A stretch of 64,000 nucleotides of DNA from Myrica gale (taxonomy: Eukaryota > Streptophyta > Magnoliopsida > Fagales > Myricaceae), in NCBI GenBank assembly GCA_963930655.1, contig OZ005601.1, positions 15,058,001-15,122,000 on the forward strand. The letters are read 5' to 3'. A model generated the notes under the pieces. It ran no database searches. It saw only the letters and a list, made by a program, of their open reading frames with translations, and was not told the DNA's origin. Of this stretch, positions 12,546 through 23,836 are shown piece by piece; the first letter of the stretch is position 1; each line of letters begins with the position of its first letter. A program made the position numbers and the translations under genes.

Positions 12546-13915
12546 CTCCTACTCTTCTTCTTCCTCAACAGTTACCGGTTCAGACTTAGTATAATACAAG
12601 GGAGTACTAACCTGAGAATTGACTTGAACTCCTTTGAGTTTAAGATGGAGGTCTCTATGGGCCGATTCAGGGATACTTGAAGCAGATCTTCGAGCAGATT
12701 AACTTTCTGGTTCTTGAATCTTGAGCGGTTAAAAACCTCGGGGTTCATCGAAACTAATTCAGACTGATCCATCCAAATATTGTTGAATCATATCTAACTT
12801 GATAATATCACTTTGGACTTGTTTAGTTGGATTCTCATTTTCTAGAATCCATTCACTAGGTAGAGTGACATCATTCCAAACGATGGATTTGGGGACTCGG
12901 ATGTTGGCATCACTGGTATGACTTTGGATCGAAAGAATTTGATCTTTGGGACTTTTGACTAATGCACGAACATTCAGATTAGTTCGAATGCACTTGTAAT
13001 AAATTCTGTAAATTAAGGCTACATGTTGACTACCTTCTAACATCTCATAACATGAAGTTTAATGTTCAAGGTTAAAGCTTTTAGAGGATGTTTATCACTA
13101 AGACTTGAGGTAAAATCGGGGAAACAATCAAAATGGATTGGTCCATTATGAAGACTGGATTTAATGATACCTAAGATACTAGTGTTGTAATATGTAAACC
13201 TAGCATCTCTAAGACATAATAAAACTGAAGAATCAATCCCTTTTCGGGTTAATGGTTTGACTGCTACTTGGACTAAACCTATGTGAATGTACTTGAATCC
13301 TTTTTCCCTATGCTTTTTTAGGACATCAGGAGACATAATCTGACATTTCTCATGAGTTTTACAAAGAGCATAAACATGTTCTACTGTTTTGACATGATAG
13401 TTACCGGTGAAGGATAAAGGAGAAAAACTAGACTTGGAGTAAATTTCTCTACTGAGAATTTTGGGAATATTCCAATCTTGGAGATTAGAGTTGACTTCGT
13501 TGAGTTTGTATTCTTCTTCGTTAACTATTCCTGGAATGGGTTGAATGGATCTAGATGGCCTAGAACTCATGGAAGAAGTGGGTCAAAACATCTTATTAAT
13601 TGTATAACTTCTCAACACTGGGATCAATATAAATCAAACAAGATAATAAATCTACAATAAACCTTTCTATGCTTTTACCTTGAGACTTAACAACACTAAC
13701 ATGATATACCCTCTCATGGTCATCCTCTCATGCCTCTCCTGGGACTTACTGTTTGGAACTCTGCACTTATTATTCAAGTATGCTACTAAGTCGCTAAACT
13801 CAGGGTTCGTCATATACAGGAGCACTGGGATTTACTAACCAGCTTGACATAGAGAGATCGAAGGGCTAAGATTTTGAGCAACAAAGAGAAAGTGAGATCT
13901 ACACTACCAGGGTTT

Positions 13916-13928
13916 GGCTCTGATACCA
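13916..13928 (-). other. tRNA-Met primer binding site of the caulimovirid fossil
   Basis: The plus strand reads GGCTCTGATACCA, so the minus strand is TGGTATCAGAGCC, the complement of the initiator tRNA-Met 3' end used by plant pararetroviruses and many copia elements. It lies a few hundred bases upstream of the movement-protein region and downstream of the TATA-like box, the expected order. Confidence 0.8.
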
Positions 13929-14173
13929 ATACATGTAAGCCGGTTACCAACGAACTGACTTTGAATGGGCGGAAGTGAGGATTCGAGAGAGAGTGATGAA
14001 GGTGAGCCATGGTGAAGCAAGAAGAAAATAGTAGGAGTAGAGAAGCAGCAGTAGATATGCTTACCAACAAACTGACTTTGAATGTACTTACACAAGTTAC
14101 TAACAAAGATAGACAAGGTTGGATACATGGTTTACTAAGGACTTAGAGAGATATGACTCCAGAAAGACTAAAT

Positions 14174-14193
14174 TAGGAGAGAGAGAGAGAGAG
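14174..14193. repeat. (GA)n microsatellite
   Basis: A run of GA dinucleotides lies in the leader of the caulimovirid fossil. Confidence 0.85.
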
Positions 14194-14540
14194 TTTCAGA
14201 AATCTGGAAGGGAATTCTTGCCTAAATGACTTCGAATACCGGCTTTTATAGAGCTGAGAGTTGTTGTAGAATCACGCGAATACTGTGCAATCAAGCATGC
14301 TTCTTACTGTTGATGAATAGGAGCTTGTCGACTTGCTTTTTACAGTTCATAAATAGTAATCTGACTTTTTCTGTTATTGAATAGGAGTTTGTCTAGTAAC
14401 TTTTGACTGACTTGTCGGCGAAAGTTTGTTGGTACATGACTTCAAAAATTTTCTCTGAGATCATACGAGGCTTGACTATCTTGGAATAAGGGATCCAAGT
14501 ATTGTTCAGACTTGACTTGGCTGGCAGAGGACGATTGAGA

Positions 14541-16235
14541 TGATGTTGGGGAATGCTCATCTCTAGCTAGTCAAAAACTACCTTCTTTAAAGTGCAAAAT
14601 ATCAAAGACTCATATAGTTGGAAGGTACAAAAGTATACAAAGTCTTTTTATCAAGTATCATATCGTTCGGCTTAGAAAAAAATGTATCATATCATTCGAC
14701 TACCTATATTTTATGAGGTGACAAGTCATCTTCTTCTTCTAATTTTTTTTTTGCAATGCATGAAATCTTACAATAATCTTTCGAATTTCCTCACATATAT
14801 TTTACTATGATATCACTTTATTTATTTATTTATAACAACATTTCCAAATATTACTCATAAAAAAGATAATAGATTCTTATATAAAAAAAGAAAAAGAAAA
14901 GGGGGCACTTCAATGAGTACCTTTTATATTCCTCCACCCAGCTCCCTCCCCGCGTCTATGCACCCGTGATTCCTGTGTCGAATTTCTTCGTTTCTGCATG
15001 GAGAATTTGACCCTGGTGATTTCTGTTGGGAACAACCTCAACATTTTCTACATACGCAGGTAGAAAAATTCTATCTATACACAAAAAATATACTAATTCT
15101 ACATAAAAATACGCAAGAAAAAAACAGATAGGAGAATGAGACGCATTCTAAATGAACTAATGGGTCAAAAATGAAGAGTAGCACTGTCGCCACTTGTTTT
15201 GAGGAAATGGTAGTCAAAGGGGATATTATCGTGAGCAGCCAAACACAAAATAGTCCTGCAACCAGGAAGAGAGAAACTTTGCCTGATTGCCTACTACAAG
15301 TCCAAAATGCGCAAAATGGGATTGGGGGGTTGTGATGTGATCAAAGGGGGTAACGCAAGTCCAACGGAACAAATCGGCCCACCTTACTCTTAACAAGTAA
15401 GAAAGAACATACCTCTCTCAGCTTTTATATGATCACATGCATGGCCGTCCACTCCAAATCACATAGACTATACCCTTCCACAGGAAAACTTCATCCTTGT
15501 TTCTGCACCGCTGGATGTCCAACAGGTGAAAAAGTACAACCACCATCCAACGGATGGATAACTATATTTTTTTTTGCTGAAAAGATGGATAACTATATAC
15601 TTTTAAAGAAGGTAGTTTTTGACCAGCTAGCACCCATGAGTCCCAGTACTCCATCTAAAGCTAAAAGGCTAAAATGGAAGGGTTTTCTGAGGGGAAATAA
15701 TAGAAGGCACTGGTGAAGGCATGTGCTGCTTCTGACGGTGCCTGCTTGTTGCCTTCCTGGTTTTGCAGCCTTCATGTGGATAGTACGACACACTCCACAT
15801 CTTTTCTCGTGCTTTTCCTTTTCCTTTCTCCGACTTTTGGAGTCCATTACTCTCAGCTCGGCTTGCGCTCTGTCCTTACCTCAAGCCAGCCCCCTTAGGA
15901 ACCTTTTTCTCACCGTGTTTTGAGGTTTAGACGCGACTTTCCATGGATCATCCAAGGGCATTTACTTGCAAATCTCCTCACCAAAGACCAACAAATGACA
16001 ATTATCACAGCTTATTTTTTTCTTTTACAGTGCCTGTAATTTCTCTTTGTTGGCGTTTATGACACCCGGTATGTGGAAGAGGAAAATAATATTTTATGGT
16101 ATAAAGTGCGAAAGTGGAGGACTACCATTACATTTCGAATACCTTTATCTTTAATTTTGGTTTAAAAACTAGCCAATTCGCAGGATTCTTATGTAATTTT
16201 TTATAATGGTACGAGATATATTTGTAATTTCTATT
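14541..16235. other. Intergenic sequence with an inverted repeat
   Basis: No supported gene. A 31-32-base near-perfect inverted repeat links 14563-14593 with 15599-15630 (see findings). Open frames near 15430-15920 are short, overlap on both strands and lack conserved motifs, so they were not called. Confidence 0.5.
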
Positions 16236-16239
16236 TCTC

Positions 16240-16495
16240 TTCAAACCTTACATAATTTTGGTTCATATCGTTTAAGTAAAAATCAAATAAATCTTTAAAT
16301 TTTAAAACTCATCAAATTGATCCTTCAAATTTCATACCATACACATTTGAATGGTTCCAAAATGACTAAATTATTAATAGATTTGAAACTTTAATAACCA
16401 ATTTGATGAGTTTTAAAGTATAAGGACTTATTTGATTTTCGATCAAAGCACAAAGACCAAATTTATATTTATCCCTTATAAATTAAATCATCTTG
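16240..16495. mobile_element. Foldback MITE-like element
   Basis: The left part (about 16250-16330, containing aaaactcatcaaattgatcc) is repeated inverted in the right part (about 16395-16480, containing ccaatttgatgagtttta), with a short unique centre. The whole could fold into a long hairpin, as expected of a small non-autonomous DNA transposon. Target duplication and superfamily were not determined. Confidence 0.65.
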
Positions 16496-16499
16496 CACA

Positions 16500-18080
16500 T
16501 ATTTTGCAAGTATAATAAGGAAGAGGATCATGACAAAGGGTCACGATTGAAACAGATATTCGAATGTGATCTAGTAGGATTAGCTGGTTTGGACATTGGA
16601 CTATCAAAAATACTTCCCTAACAGCTTAAGATTCGTGATCAGCTGTCATTTTCAGGTCTTTCTTAAAAAAGTTGGAAGGACTAGCTATCTCTGCCCACCG
16701 CATAGCAGATGCCGAATAGCAATTAGCAACTTAACCACACTTTCATCTCCCACATTATATCCGAAAACCAGCTAGCCTAGTGATTGCAGTTCTGGAAGCA
16801 GCCGACATAGGAAAATTAACTCAGGACTATAGAAAATACAATTAGGGGAAAAGTAAAATTATAATAAGAAAACAGGGAAATGTTTGACCGATATCTTCCG
16901 TTGGGTGTGGTAGCGACACTCATGATTCGGTTCCAGTGTCTGGTGGAGATCAAATTGCCATCTCTCTCTTTCTTAGTCTCTTTTGACCATCAAAGATGCC
17001 GCTTACCACTTGTCTTCCCTATTCAGTTTAATTGACAGACAAACTTTGCGGTGATTTTCTTACTGTTTTCGTTACTATAAACATATAATATAGTGTATCA
17101 AACTGGTGCCCCTGTATACTATACTCCGCCACCCGATCATCGCAAAGACAGTGTTGCCCCTCAGGTAAGGCACATTCAGCTCTGCCTCTCTGGCATCTTA
17201 GTATGTTCCAAGTGCTAGCCAATGTGGTGAGGTTTATCTCCCACGTTAGTTCGCTTAAGAATAGCTATGTCTCTTTGTCCAACCCATGATTTCCGTAGTT
17301 CTGTGATTTTTTTTTTATATATCCCTAACTTTACGAGGTCAGCTGTTGATAAGGTATTTTCCGCCATTGTTGTGGATTTCAATAATGCTGATGCAGTTCG
17401 GGTATGTGAAATAGGGGATGCTTTTAGGACACTCCAAAGCCCTCGACAATTTTGGAAAGCCAGAACAGAGAGGTCCTGTTTTGTTTGTAGGTGAACGTGC
17501 GAAGGATGTTGACGTTGGACGACAGTGGAATCAAAATCCCACGTAGGATTAGCTGTACTCGAAATCCACTGTCCAAATGAGAGGACAGTTTCGGGTTTTC
17601 TACCATTGAGCCCTTGATCAGAAGTTGACCTGCCTTAATTTATCAAAAAAACCAGGGGTACTCCCAGAAGTGCTCCCCTAATTTGTTCAAGTCCCCTTTT
17701 AAAAAACAAAAAACAAAATTAAGGAAAGAGGATTTCGAAGGTTGTGACAGAAAGTTTTTGGCCCACAAAACATAGCCCCTTTCCTGTACTTTTTCGGTTA
17801 AGGGAATTGCTGCAGGCTGCTGCAGCTGCTGTGAGGAGGAATTGGATGAAACCGAACAGAGAAAGGGGAGGAAGACACTCGCAGAAACAGTTTTCGAAGA
17901 CGGAGAGAGAGCGCGTGTGTGTAGGAAGGAACGAATCATAATAAGGGAGCCCCACCATATGCCATAAACAGAAGAGGCAAATACCAATTAACAAGAGGGG
18001 GAAGGAAGAGAAGAGAGATGAGATGGAAGGTTGAATACAGCGAAGCAGATGTTCTATGCAGCAGACCCACCTCCCACAAA
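16500..18080. other. Intergenic sequence upstream of the RRM gene
   Basis: No supported gene. Small open frames occur on both strands but have no recognisable domain. The last few hundred bases (18100-18729) are probably promoter and 5' untranslated sequence of the RRM gene, with a TATA-like tataaatatt near 18300. Confidence 0.45.
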
Positions 18081-18729
18081 AATATATATTATTGGTAACA
18101 TGTATAATATACTAGCACAGAGAAAGTGGTGATACAGCAAAAAAAGTTGGTCTTTTTGGTCTTTTGGTATTTAATGTATAGTTCATTGGACAACCTCTCT
18201 GTGCCTCCATTGTCGTGGGTGCCCACTCGCATCTTTTCTGCCTTCTCCTTTTTCTCTTTCTTCGTACCCTGTTTATCTCTCTGTAATACCGATTGTGCAT
18301 ATAAATATTTTCTCAGGAGGTGTAGTTTTTCTTTCTCTTTTCCCACTCCCTGCCTTCCCACCCTTAACGGTAATGATTTTCTCGCTACGGGGTATCGTTG
18401 TCGAGGAATCTGAGTTGTTGTTCTGACCGTGGAAAAAGTGGCAGTTATAGCCCCTAAAGAAACATGACGTTAAAAGAAATGAGAAGAACAACAACCAGAA
18501 TCACAAGTGCACGAGTGTTTATGATTTCATTGATGTGATCTCCAAAAAAACAAATTGGCTCTTTCTGGCCTTATTTTACCCAAGTCTTCGTTTTGTTTCT
18601 CCTCTCTTATCTGGGTTGCGGAGGTTTTTTTGGTTTTTTCAGGGGTTTCCCGTCTTATTCTTTTAATCTTAATATCATCTGGGGTTTTGGCACTTTTGCT
18701 TTGCTTCTTTTCTTTGTGTAATAGATCTC

Positions 18730-20390
18730 ATGTCTCAACAAAGGCAATTTTCGATGGTGGGCGGTAACAATCTGGGGCAGTACAATGACCCTACTTTTAC
18801 CAAAATCTTCGTTGGAGGTTTGGCTTGGGAGACTCAAAGGGATACCATGAGGAGATATTTTGAGCAATTTGGAGATATCTTGGAGGCTGTTGTTATTACA
18901 GATAAAAACACTGGGAGATCCAAGGGTTACGGTTTTGTAAGCGCATTTTGTTTCCTTTTAGATCCTTTAGTTTTTTCCAATGGCATTTTTCTTTGTTCTC
19001 GTTCATTTGTTTCGCTGATTTCAGTAAGTGGTCTTTTCTTTGTTTTTCTCAGGTTACATTTAAGGATCCAGAGGCGGCCGTGAGAGCATGTCAAAACCCA
19101 TCTCCGGTAATTGATGGGAGGAGAGCAAACTGCAATCTTGCATCTCTCGGTGCACAGAAGTCTCGTCCGCCAACTCCTCAACACGGTCTCCATCTTCCGC
19201 ATTTCCTCCCCTTTTCTCTTGTGTTAACAAGATTTCTGTAAAACGCATTAGAGAGTCGGACATTCCCAATATGCATTAGCTATACGGCGTCAATGATCCT
19301 TCGGAACTCATCGTATATGGAATCACGAGGCTCTGAAAATGTGCATATTTGGATAATAGTTATTCTACCCTCAACATCGCTTTTCCATTCTCAAAATGTG
19401 GTTTCCTTTGATCCCGTTCATTTTGGTCTCCATTCCAACCTGAGCAACTTTTTTTTCTTTCTTGTGGAGGGAGTGCAAGCATACTTTGACTAGATATTAA
19501 TTGATGAAAATGAAACGAATATGGATCTGAATGCCATATCGTACACAAAAACTTAAAACTTCGTTTCATTAATGTTATTTCAGGTTCAGGACGGTTCAGA
19601 GCAGCACCTGGCTTGGCTGCTCCACCTGCTTATCGTGGAACATATTATCATCAACCTACTGGTCAATACACATTTCCTTATTCCGCTTATGGGTACGCTA
19701 GACAGATCATAGGGATAAATCTTAGACAAATTCTTTCTCCTTTTCTGCTCGTTATTTCCCTATCAAGCTCTCATATCTCTATCTTTCTTATAACTTTTCG
19801 GTGAACTTTCAGGTACACTGGATATTCCCAAGACGCGATGTATCCCACGGTTAGTACCTGAAATGTATGCATATTTGAGAAAATGAGGTATACCAATTCT
19901 ATGGCATTGTTTGATTTTGAGTTTGATGGCGTCCTATCAGAACTATTATAGTGTTTACGGGGGTCAACAATCTTCTCCTTACTATGCCGCCACTGGGGCA
20001 GCAGGGCCAGTACCGGGCATGTTCCACAATTTGTACCCATTTTACCCGCAATATGCACAAAGTAGCCAGTCTCATGGATATGGAGTTCAATATCCCCAAA
20101 TGGTACAGTACCCATATTTGCCTCAGCATTATGGCTCTAGTGGGATCCTCTCTCTTCCTTCAATGGCAATGCATTCTTCAAGCACAGGTGACATATCTAA
20201 AAACCCTTCTCGAGAAATAATCTATTTTCAATTGGTTGATCTCTCTTGGAATACATTGGTCAACAATAGCCAGAAAATTGACATGCAAAATGCAACAGGT
20301 GCGACAGCAACACCAGGTGTGACTGGAACCGGTGCAGCAGGTGGTTCACAGGCCTCTGCAACAGGTTCTGAACAGAATTCAGCAACTTAA
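18730..20390 (+). CDS. Single-RRM RNA-binding protein (ARP1/RBM24-like), six exons
   Basis: Coding exons: 18730-18936, 19053-19185, 19584-19692, 19813-19849, 19941-20187 and 20299-20390. All junctions have GT..AG ends and the joined length is 825 bases, 274 residues. One RNA-recognition motif fills the N-terminal part: RNP2 IFVGGL at residues 26-31 and RNP1 KGYGFVTF at 65-72, the latter spanning the first intron. The rest is a low-complexity tail rich in Tyr, Gln, Pro, Gly and Ser, ending in an Ala/Thr/Gly segment. This layout matches plant single-RRM proteins related to Arabidopsis ARP1 and animal RBM24/38, which bind mRNA; the specific target is unknown. The start was chosen because it precedes the RRM by about 20 residues as in the family and no upstream exon is needed. 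The frame is intact and the gene looks functional. Confidence 0.9.
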
Positions 20391-20830
20391 GTCTCTGCTG
20401 GACAAAAACAGTGTCTTCTTAAAAGATTAACAGCATGGATAGAAGGGGAGAAAAGGCGTCACGAACAGAAAAAGAGCAATAAAGTGAATAAGAAAAAAAT
20501 ATTGAGTCACTGATTCAAAAGGTTGCCCGATCAGCTAGCATAACAAGGCAAAAAATCCCAGAATTCTACGCGGTGGAATCATTCATTCAGGGAACTGGCA
20601 GAGATGTTAAAGCTTGATCCACTAACCGTCTTTGCTTGGGTTTCAAATATTCATGCCCAAAATCATCATCTTCATCTCCATACTTGTTTGGTTCAGGAGA
20701 GTAGGGAGTCTTTTCAATTTATTTTAGCATATTTAGTTAGCATTAGCAGGAGGACCAAATTCATTTATGTATTGGCATAAGGTAGAAGCTAAATATTGGC
20801 TTTGGATTCTACCTTAGAGACTAATTTTCT
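20391..20830 (+). other. Probable 3' untranslated region of the RRM gene
   Basis: A non-coding stretch directly after the TAA stop, with an AATAAA-type polyadenylation signal near 20478 (gcaataaagtg) and further A-rich words downstream. The extent is inferred. Confidence 0.45.
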
Positions 20831-21564
20831 AGATGGTAACGTCTTGGACGCAGAGAGCATCCAATGACACCAACTTGTTTATATTGGCAGCAAAAAAGGG
20901 TTCAAAAGATTGCTTTTATATCTTTGATCCCCGGATTGGTCGGTCTAGTTGAAAAGGCGAGCTCGGATAGCTCCCTCCATTTTAACTTGTATTTTCTCGT
21001 TGGTTCTTTTTCCATGATTGGTACTTTTCAAGATAGGATTAGTTGGTAAAAAAAAAGCAGATTGTCTCCTTGTTTCTTTTCCTTACAGATAATCTCCTTA
21101 TTTTATCTTTAGTCTTTCGCTTTCAGTCGGCGTTCTTTACTCACTGTGGTTCTTCTTTGCATGGTCACATCTTTTGGGCACTGTACAATGCGTTTAGAAT
21201 CCAAGGGGATCTCACCGATCTCGCGATTGGGTCAACGGGCACTTGGTCCTTTCTGTTCAAAAGTTGGGCATGCGGATTGTGCAAATTCTTTTGTATTCAA
21301 TCTGATATGGTGGGAGATATACTTCTCAAGGAAAAGTTGGATAGAAAAATCGGATTTTTGCCATGTATAGTTATATAATATCACATTAAATTAAAAAAAA
21401 AAAAGGATAATCCGGATTACTTGATCTTGAGTACTAGATGTTCCTTCCTTTTTTACCTTCTAAAGCCTCTTTCCCCGTGCTGCAGTGATGATATTACCCC
21501 ACTATGCGAAACCTCTAACCAGTTTGGTTATGGAAAAATACAGGGAGCATGTTTGGTGCATGAC
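20831..21564. other. Intergenic, no gene seen
   Basis: Short open frames occur on the plus strand, but none has a conserved motif or plausible splice partners. An A-rich run lies near 21391-21403. Confidence 0.45.
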
Positions 21565-23022
21565 TGTAACAAACCTCTTTTTTACCGTGTTTGTTTCTTG
21601 AGAAAATGGAAAATAACATTAGAAATGACTTGTTTGAGTAATCCAAACTCCAAAATACTAAAGCTAAACTCATAATAACTAAGTTGCCAGCCCAACTAAA
21701 CAACTAACCCACCCTACTTGTCATAATTGATTCCACGTCATTTCCTTCTTCCAGTCGCCCTTAAGATTCATATGTTACAATACTTCCCCCATTGAAACAT
21801 CTTGCCCACAAAGTGTGAAAATACTTCCTTTAACTGCGAAAACTTAACCCAAGTAGCATCCTCTTCAAGTTGTCCATCCTCTTCTAGCTGCCCAGCCAAT
21901 TGAATCTAAAGCTCAATAATAGCAATATTGTTAAAGTGCAAAATTAAATTCTTTATTCTGGTTGTTTGTGTTTATAGTCTTGTCACTTCTACGACACGTT
22001 ACAACACTGAAATATTCTAATGAATAAGAACACTTGCATCTTTTCTTGTCATATCTAGTATGTCTCAATGTAAAAACTTCAATTAATTTCTCCTTTGGCC
22101 TTTGACTGTTTATGCTTCCTCATCCATTTCACCACCTTGTCATTCTCATCTAAAGAGGCCCTAACTGAGATCTTTGAATACAAGTTCTCAATATTCCTAC
22201 TCTCCCCAAAAATGTTCTCATTCTCCTTTTCTTTTTCTTCAATTTCATCTTCCTCTCTTCCATTTTTTATGAATATTTATGTTTTGAAATCTTAATGTAG
22301 AATTGAGAAAGTGAACTATCACAGGAATCATTCCCGATCTAGCTTGGAATCCATCTCCACATAACGAATGGAGAGTTTGAGCTTTTTGAATAATACTTGT
22401 TTGGATAGAATCTATTTCCTTAGATAATATTTCCTTAGTTTTATCGAAGAATGAGCTCTTAATTTGCTTCTAATTTGAAGTAGTTTCTTCATTTAAATGT
22501 ATTTTTTCATCCAGTGTTTCAATCTCCTCTATTTTTCAGCCTCCTCCTTCTTTGCCTTCTTTTGTCTTTAGGTCTTCAAGCATTTCAAAATAGATACTAA
22601 ATTGTTCTTGCATATGTTTATTAAGTGTTGCCGTGAAACATTGATTTTCTATATTTGTTTAAGGAGCTCATTAATTTTAGAGTATTGTGTGAGCAAGTCC
22701 ATGTCAGAATCGGTGCTCTGATACCACTTATAACAAACCTCTTTTTGTACAGTATTTGTTTCTTGAGAAAATGGGAAAGAATAGAAGTGACTTGTTAGAG
22801 TAAGCCAAAATCCAAAATACTAAAGCTAACCTTCTATGAGACTTTTCGTCTCTGATGCCCTATTACAAAACTACTATAAGCTTATATAGCCTATTCTAAC
22901 AGCCCAATAATTCACAGCCTAACAACTAAGTTGCCAGCCCAACAAAACAACTAACTAAGCCCACTTGTCATTGATTCCACGTCATTTCCTTCTTCTAGTC
23001 TCCCTTAGATTCATCTGTTGCA
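21565..23022 (-). mobile_element. Small LTR retrotransposon fossil with paired LTRs
   Basis: Two similar direct copies beginning t(g/a)taacaaacctc and ending (gttaca/gttgca) lie at 21565-21779 and 22729-23022. On the minus strand the right copy is the 5' LTR and is followed by a primer site TGGTATCAGAGC (22715-22726). The left copy is the 3' LTR and is preceded by a purine tract (about 21780-21797, aatgggggaag). The roughly 0.95-kb interior has only gag-like scraps and no pol, so the element is non-autonomous and broken. The LTRs differ in length and at several positions, so it is not recent. No matching target duplication was seen. Confidence 0.8.
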
Positions 23023-23027
23023 ATTGT

Positions 23028-23790
23028 ATTGGAGCGTTAGAGAGAGAACTGGTAAGGTCAAATGTAGAAGAAGAATCTTGCTACAATGACTAGGTCAATG
23101 CGATGAAGATTGAGCAAAGAATTGAACAAGTTTGCAATGATAATCCTATAAATAGGAAGAGGATGTTTAGAACGAATAGACCTACAAGGTAGAATGATGA
23201 TAGCTAGGAGCATGAGAATGATCATTAGGAGGTGAAGTAGGTGAAGTTTGAGGCGGTGGAGGTAGAAGAGGAATAGGTGAAGCGAAAGCAATGTATTAGA
23301 ATAGCTTTGATGCCATGTAGAAGTTTGTGAATAGAAATTAAGAGTATTTTGTAAGTGTTCAAGTATATTGAATATTCTTATATTAATGAAAAAATGATCA
23401 GTTGTTTATATACGCGCCTAGTTGCTTACAAAAAACAAAATAACAAACTAACTGATCTAACTAATCAGTCTAACCAATAGCTTATCCGTTAATTAGAACT
23501 GAGCTTTGCCAAGAGTTTTGGTAAAAATGTCTGATAATTGGTGAGCAGAAGCAATATTGAAAGTCTTGATAACACCCATTGATTGTTGCTCACGAAAGAA
23601 ATGACAATCAATGTCAACATACTTAGTGCAAGCATGATGAACAGGATTGGCAGCCTAAAAAAGAGCAGCCTTACTATCACAATATAGAGAAATAGAGGAA
23701 TGATGAGATATACATAAGTCACAAAGAATTTGTAAGAGTCATATGACCTCACAGCTTGTCACAAAGAAGGATTGGCAGCCTTCTTGGGCT
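23028..23790 (-). mobile_element. Rearranged Ty1/copia remnants (fossil)
   Basis: On the minus strand, 23790-23490 encodes the end of copia ribonuclease H (a YCDSKAA-type block, then SDIFTKTL). It is followed by an LTR-like stretch (about 23490-23317), a degenerate primer site (TGGCATCAAAGC, about 23305-23316) and a scrap of the pol linker normally found upstream of reverse transcriptase. That order is not that of one intact element, so this is a rearranged or twice-deleted copy. It is broken throughout. Confidence 0.7.
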
Positions 23791-23836
23791 TTGCAAGCTT
23801 GGCCATCAATGTAAAAACGACCCCAGAAAGCTGCTT

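Larger units (their letters stand above)
12546..14540 (-). mobile_element. Endogenous caulimovirid fragment (movement-protein region and leader)
   Basis: Read on the minus strand this is a fossil of a plant pararetrovirus, probably of the petuvirus/florendovirus type. In order it shows a TATA-like ctataaaagcc near 14245-14252, a leader with a CT-rich run, a 13-base tRNA-Met primer site TGGTATCAGAGCC (13916-13928), and then a reading region (13570 down to 12572) that matches the caulimovirid movement-protein fold. Recognisable segments include IHIGLVQVAVKPL, a short LRDAR segment and HNGPIHFDCFPD. Nothing downstream of the movement-protein region (coat protein, protease, reverse transcriptase) is present. 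The coding part is broken in at least two places. Ends are approximate. The family call rests on the movement-protein pattern plus the primer site; the genus is inferred. Confidence 0.75.

Noticed and set aside
15429-15923. Overlapping short frames on both strands
   Set aside because: No conserved motif, no splice logic and no codon-use signal visible by eye.
17028-18500. Several 60-115 residue frames upstream of the RRM gene
   Set aside because: They overlap each other on both strands in pyrimidine-rich promoter-like DNA and have no family resemblance.
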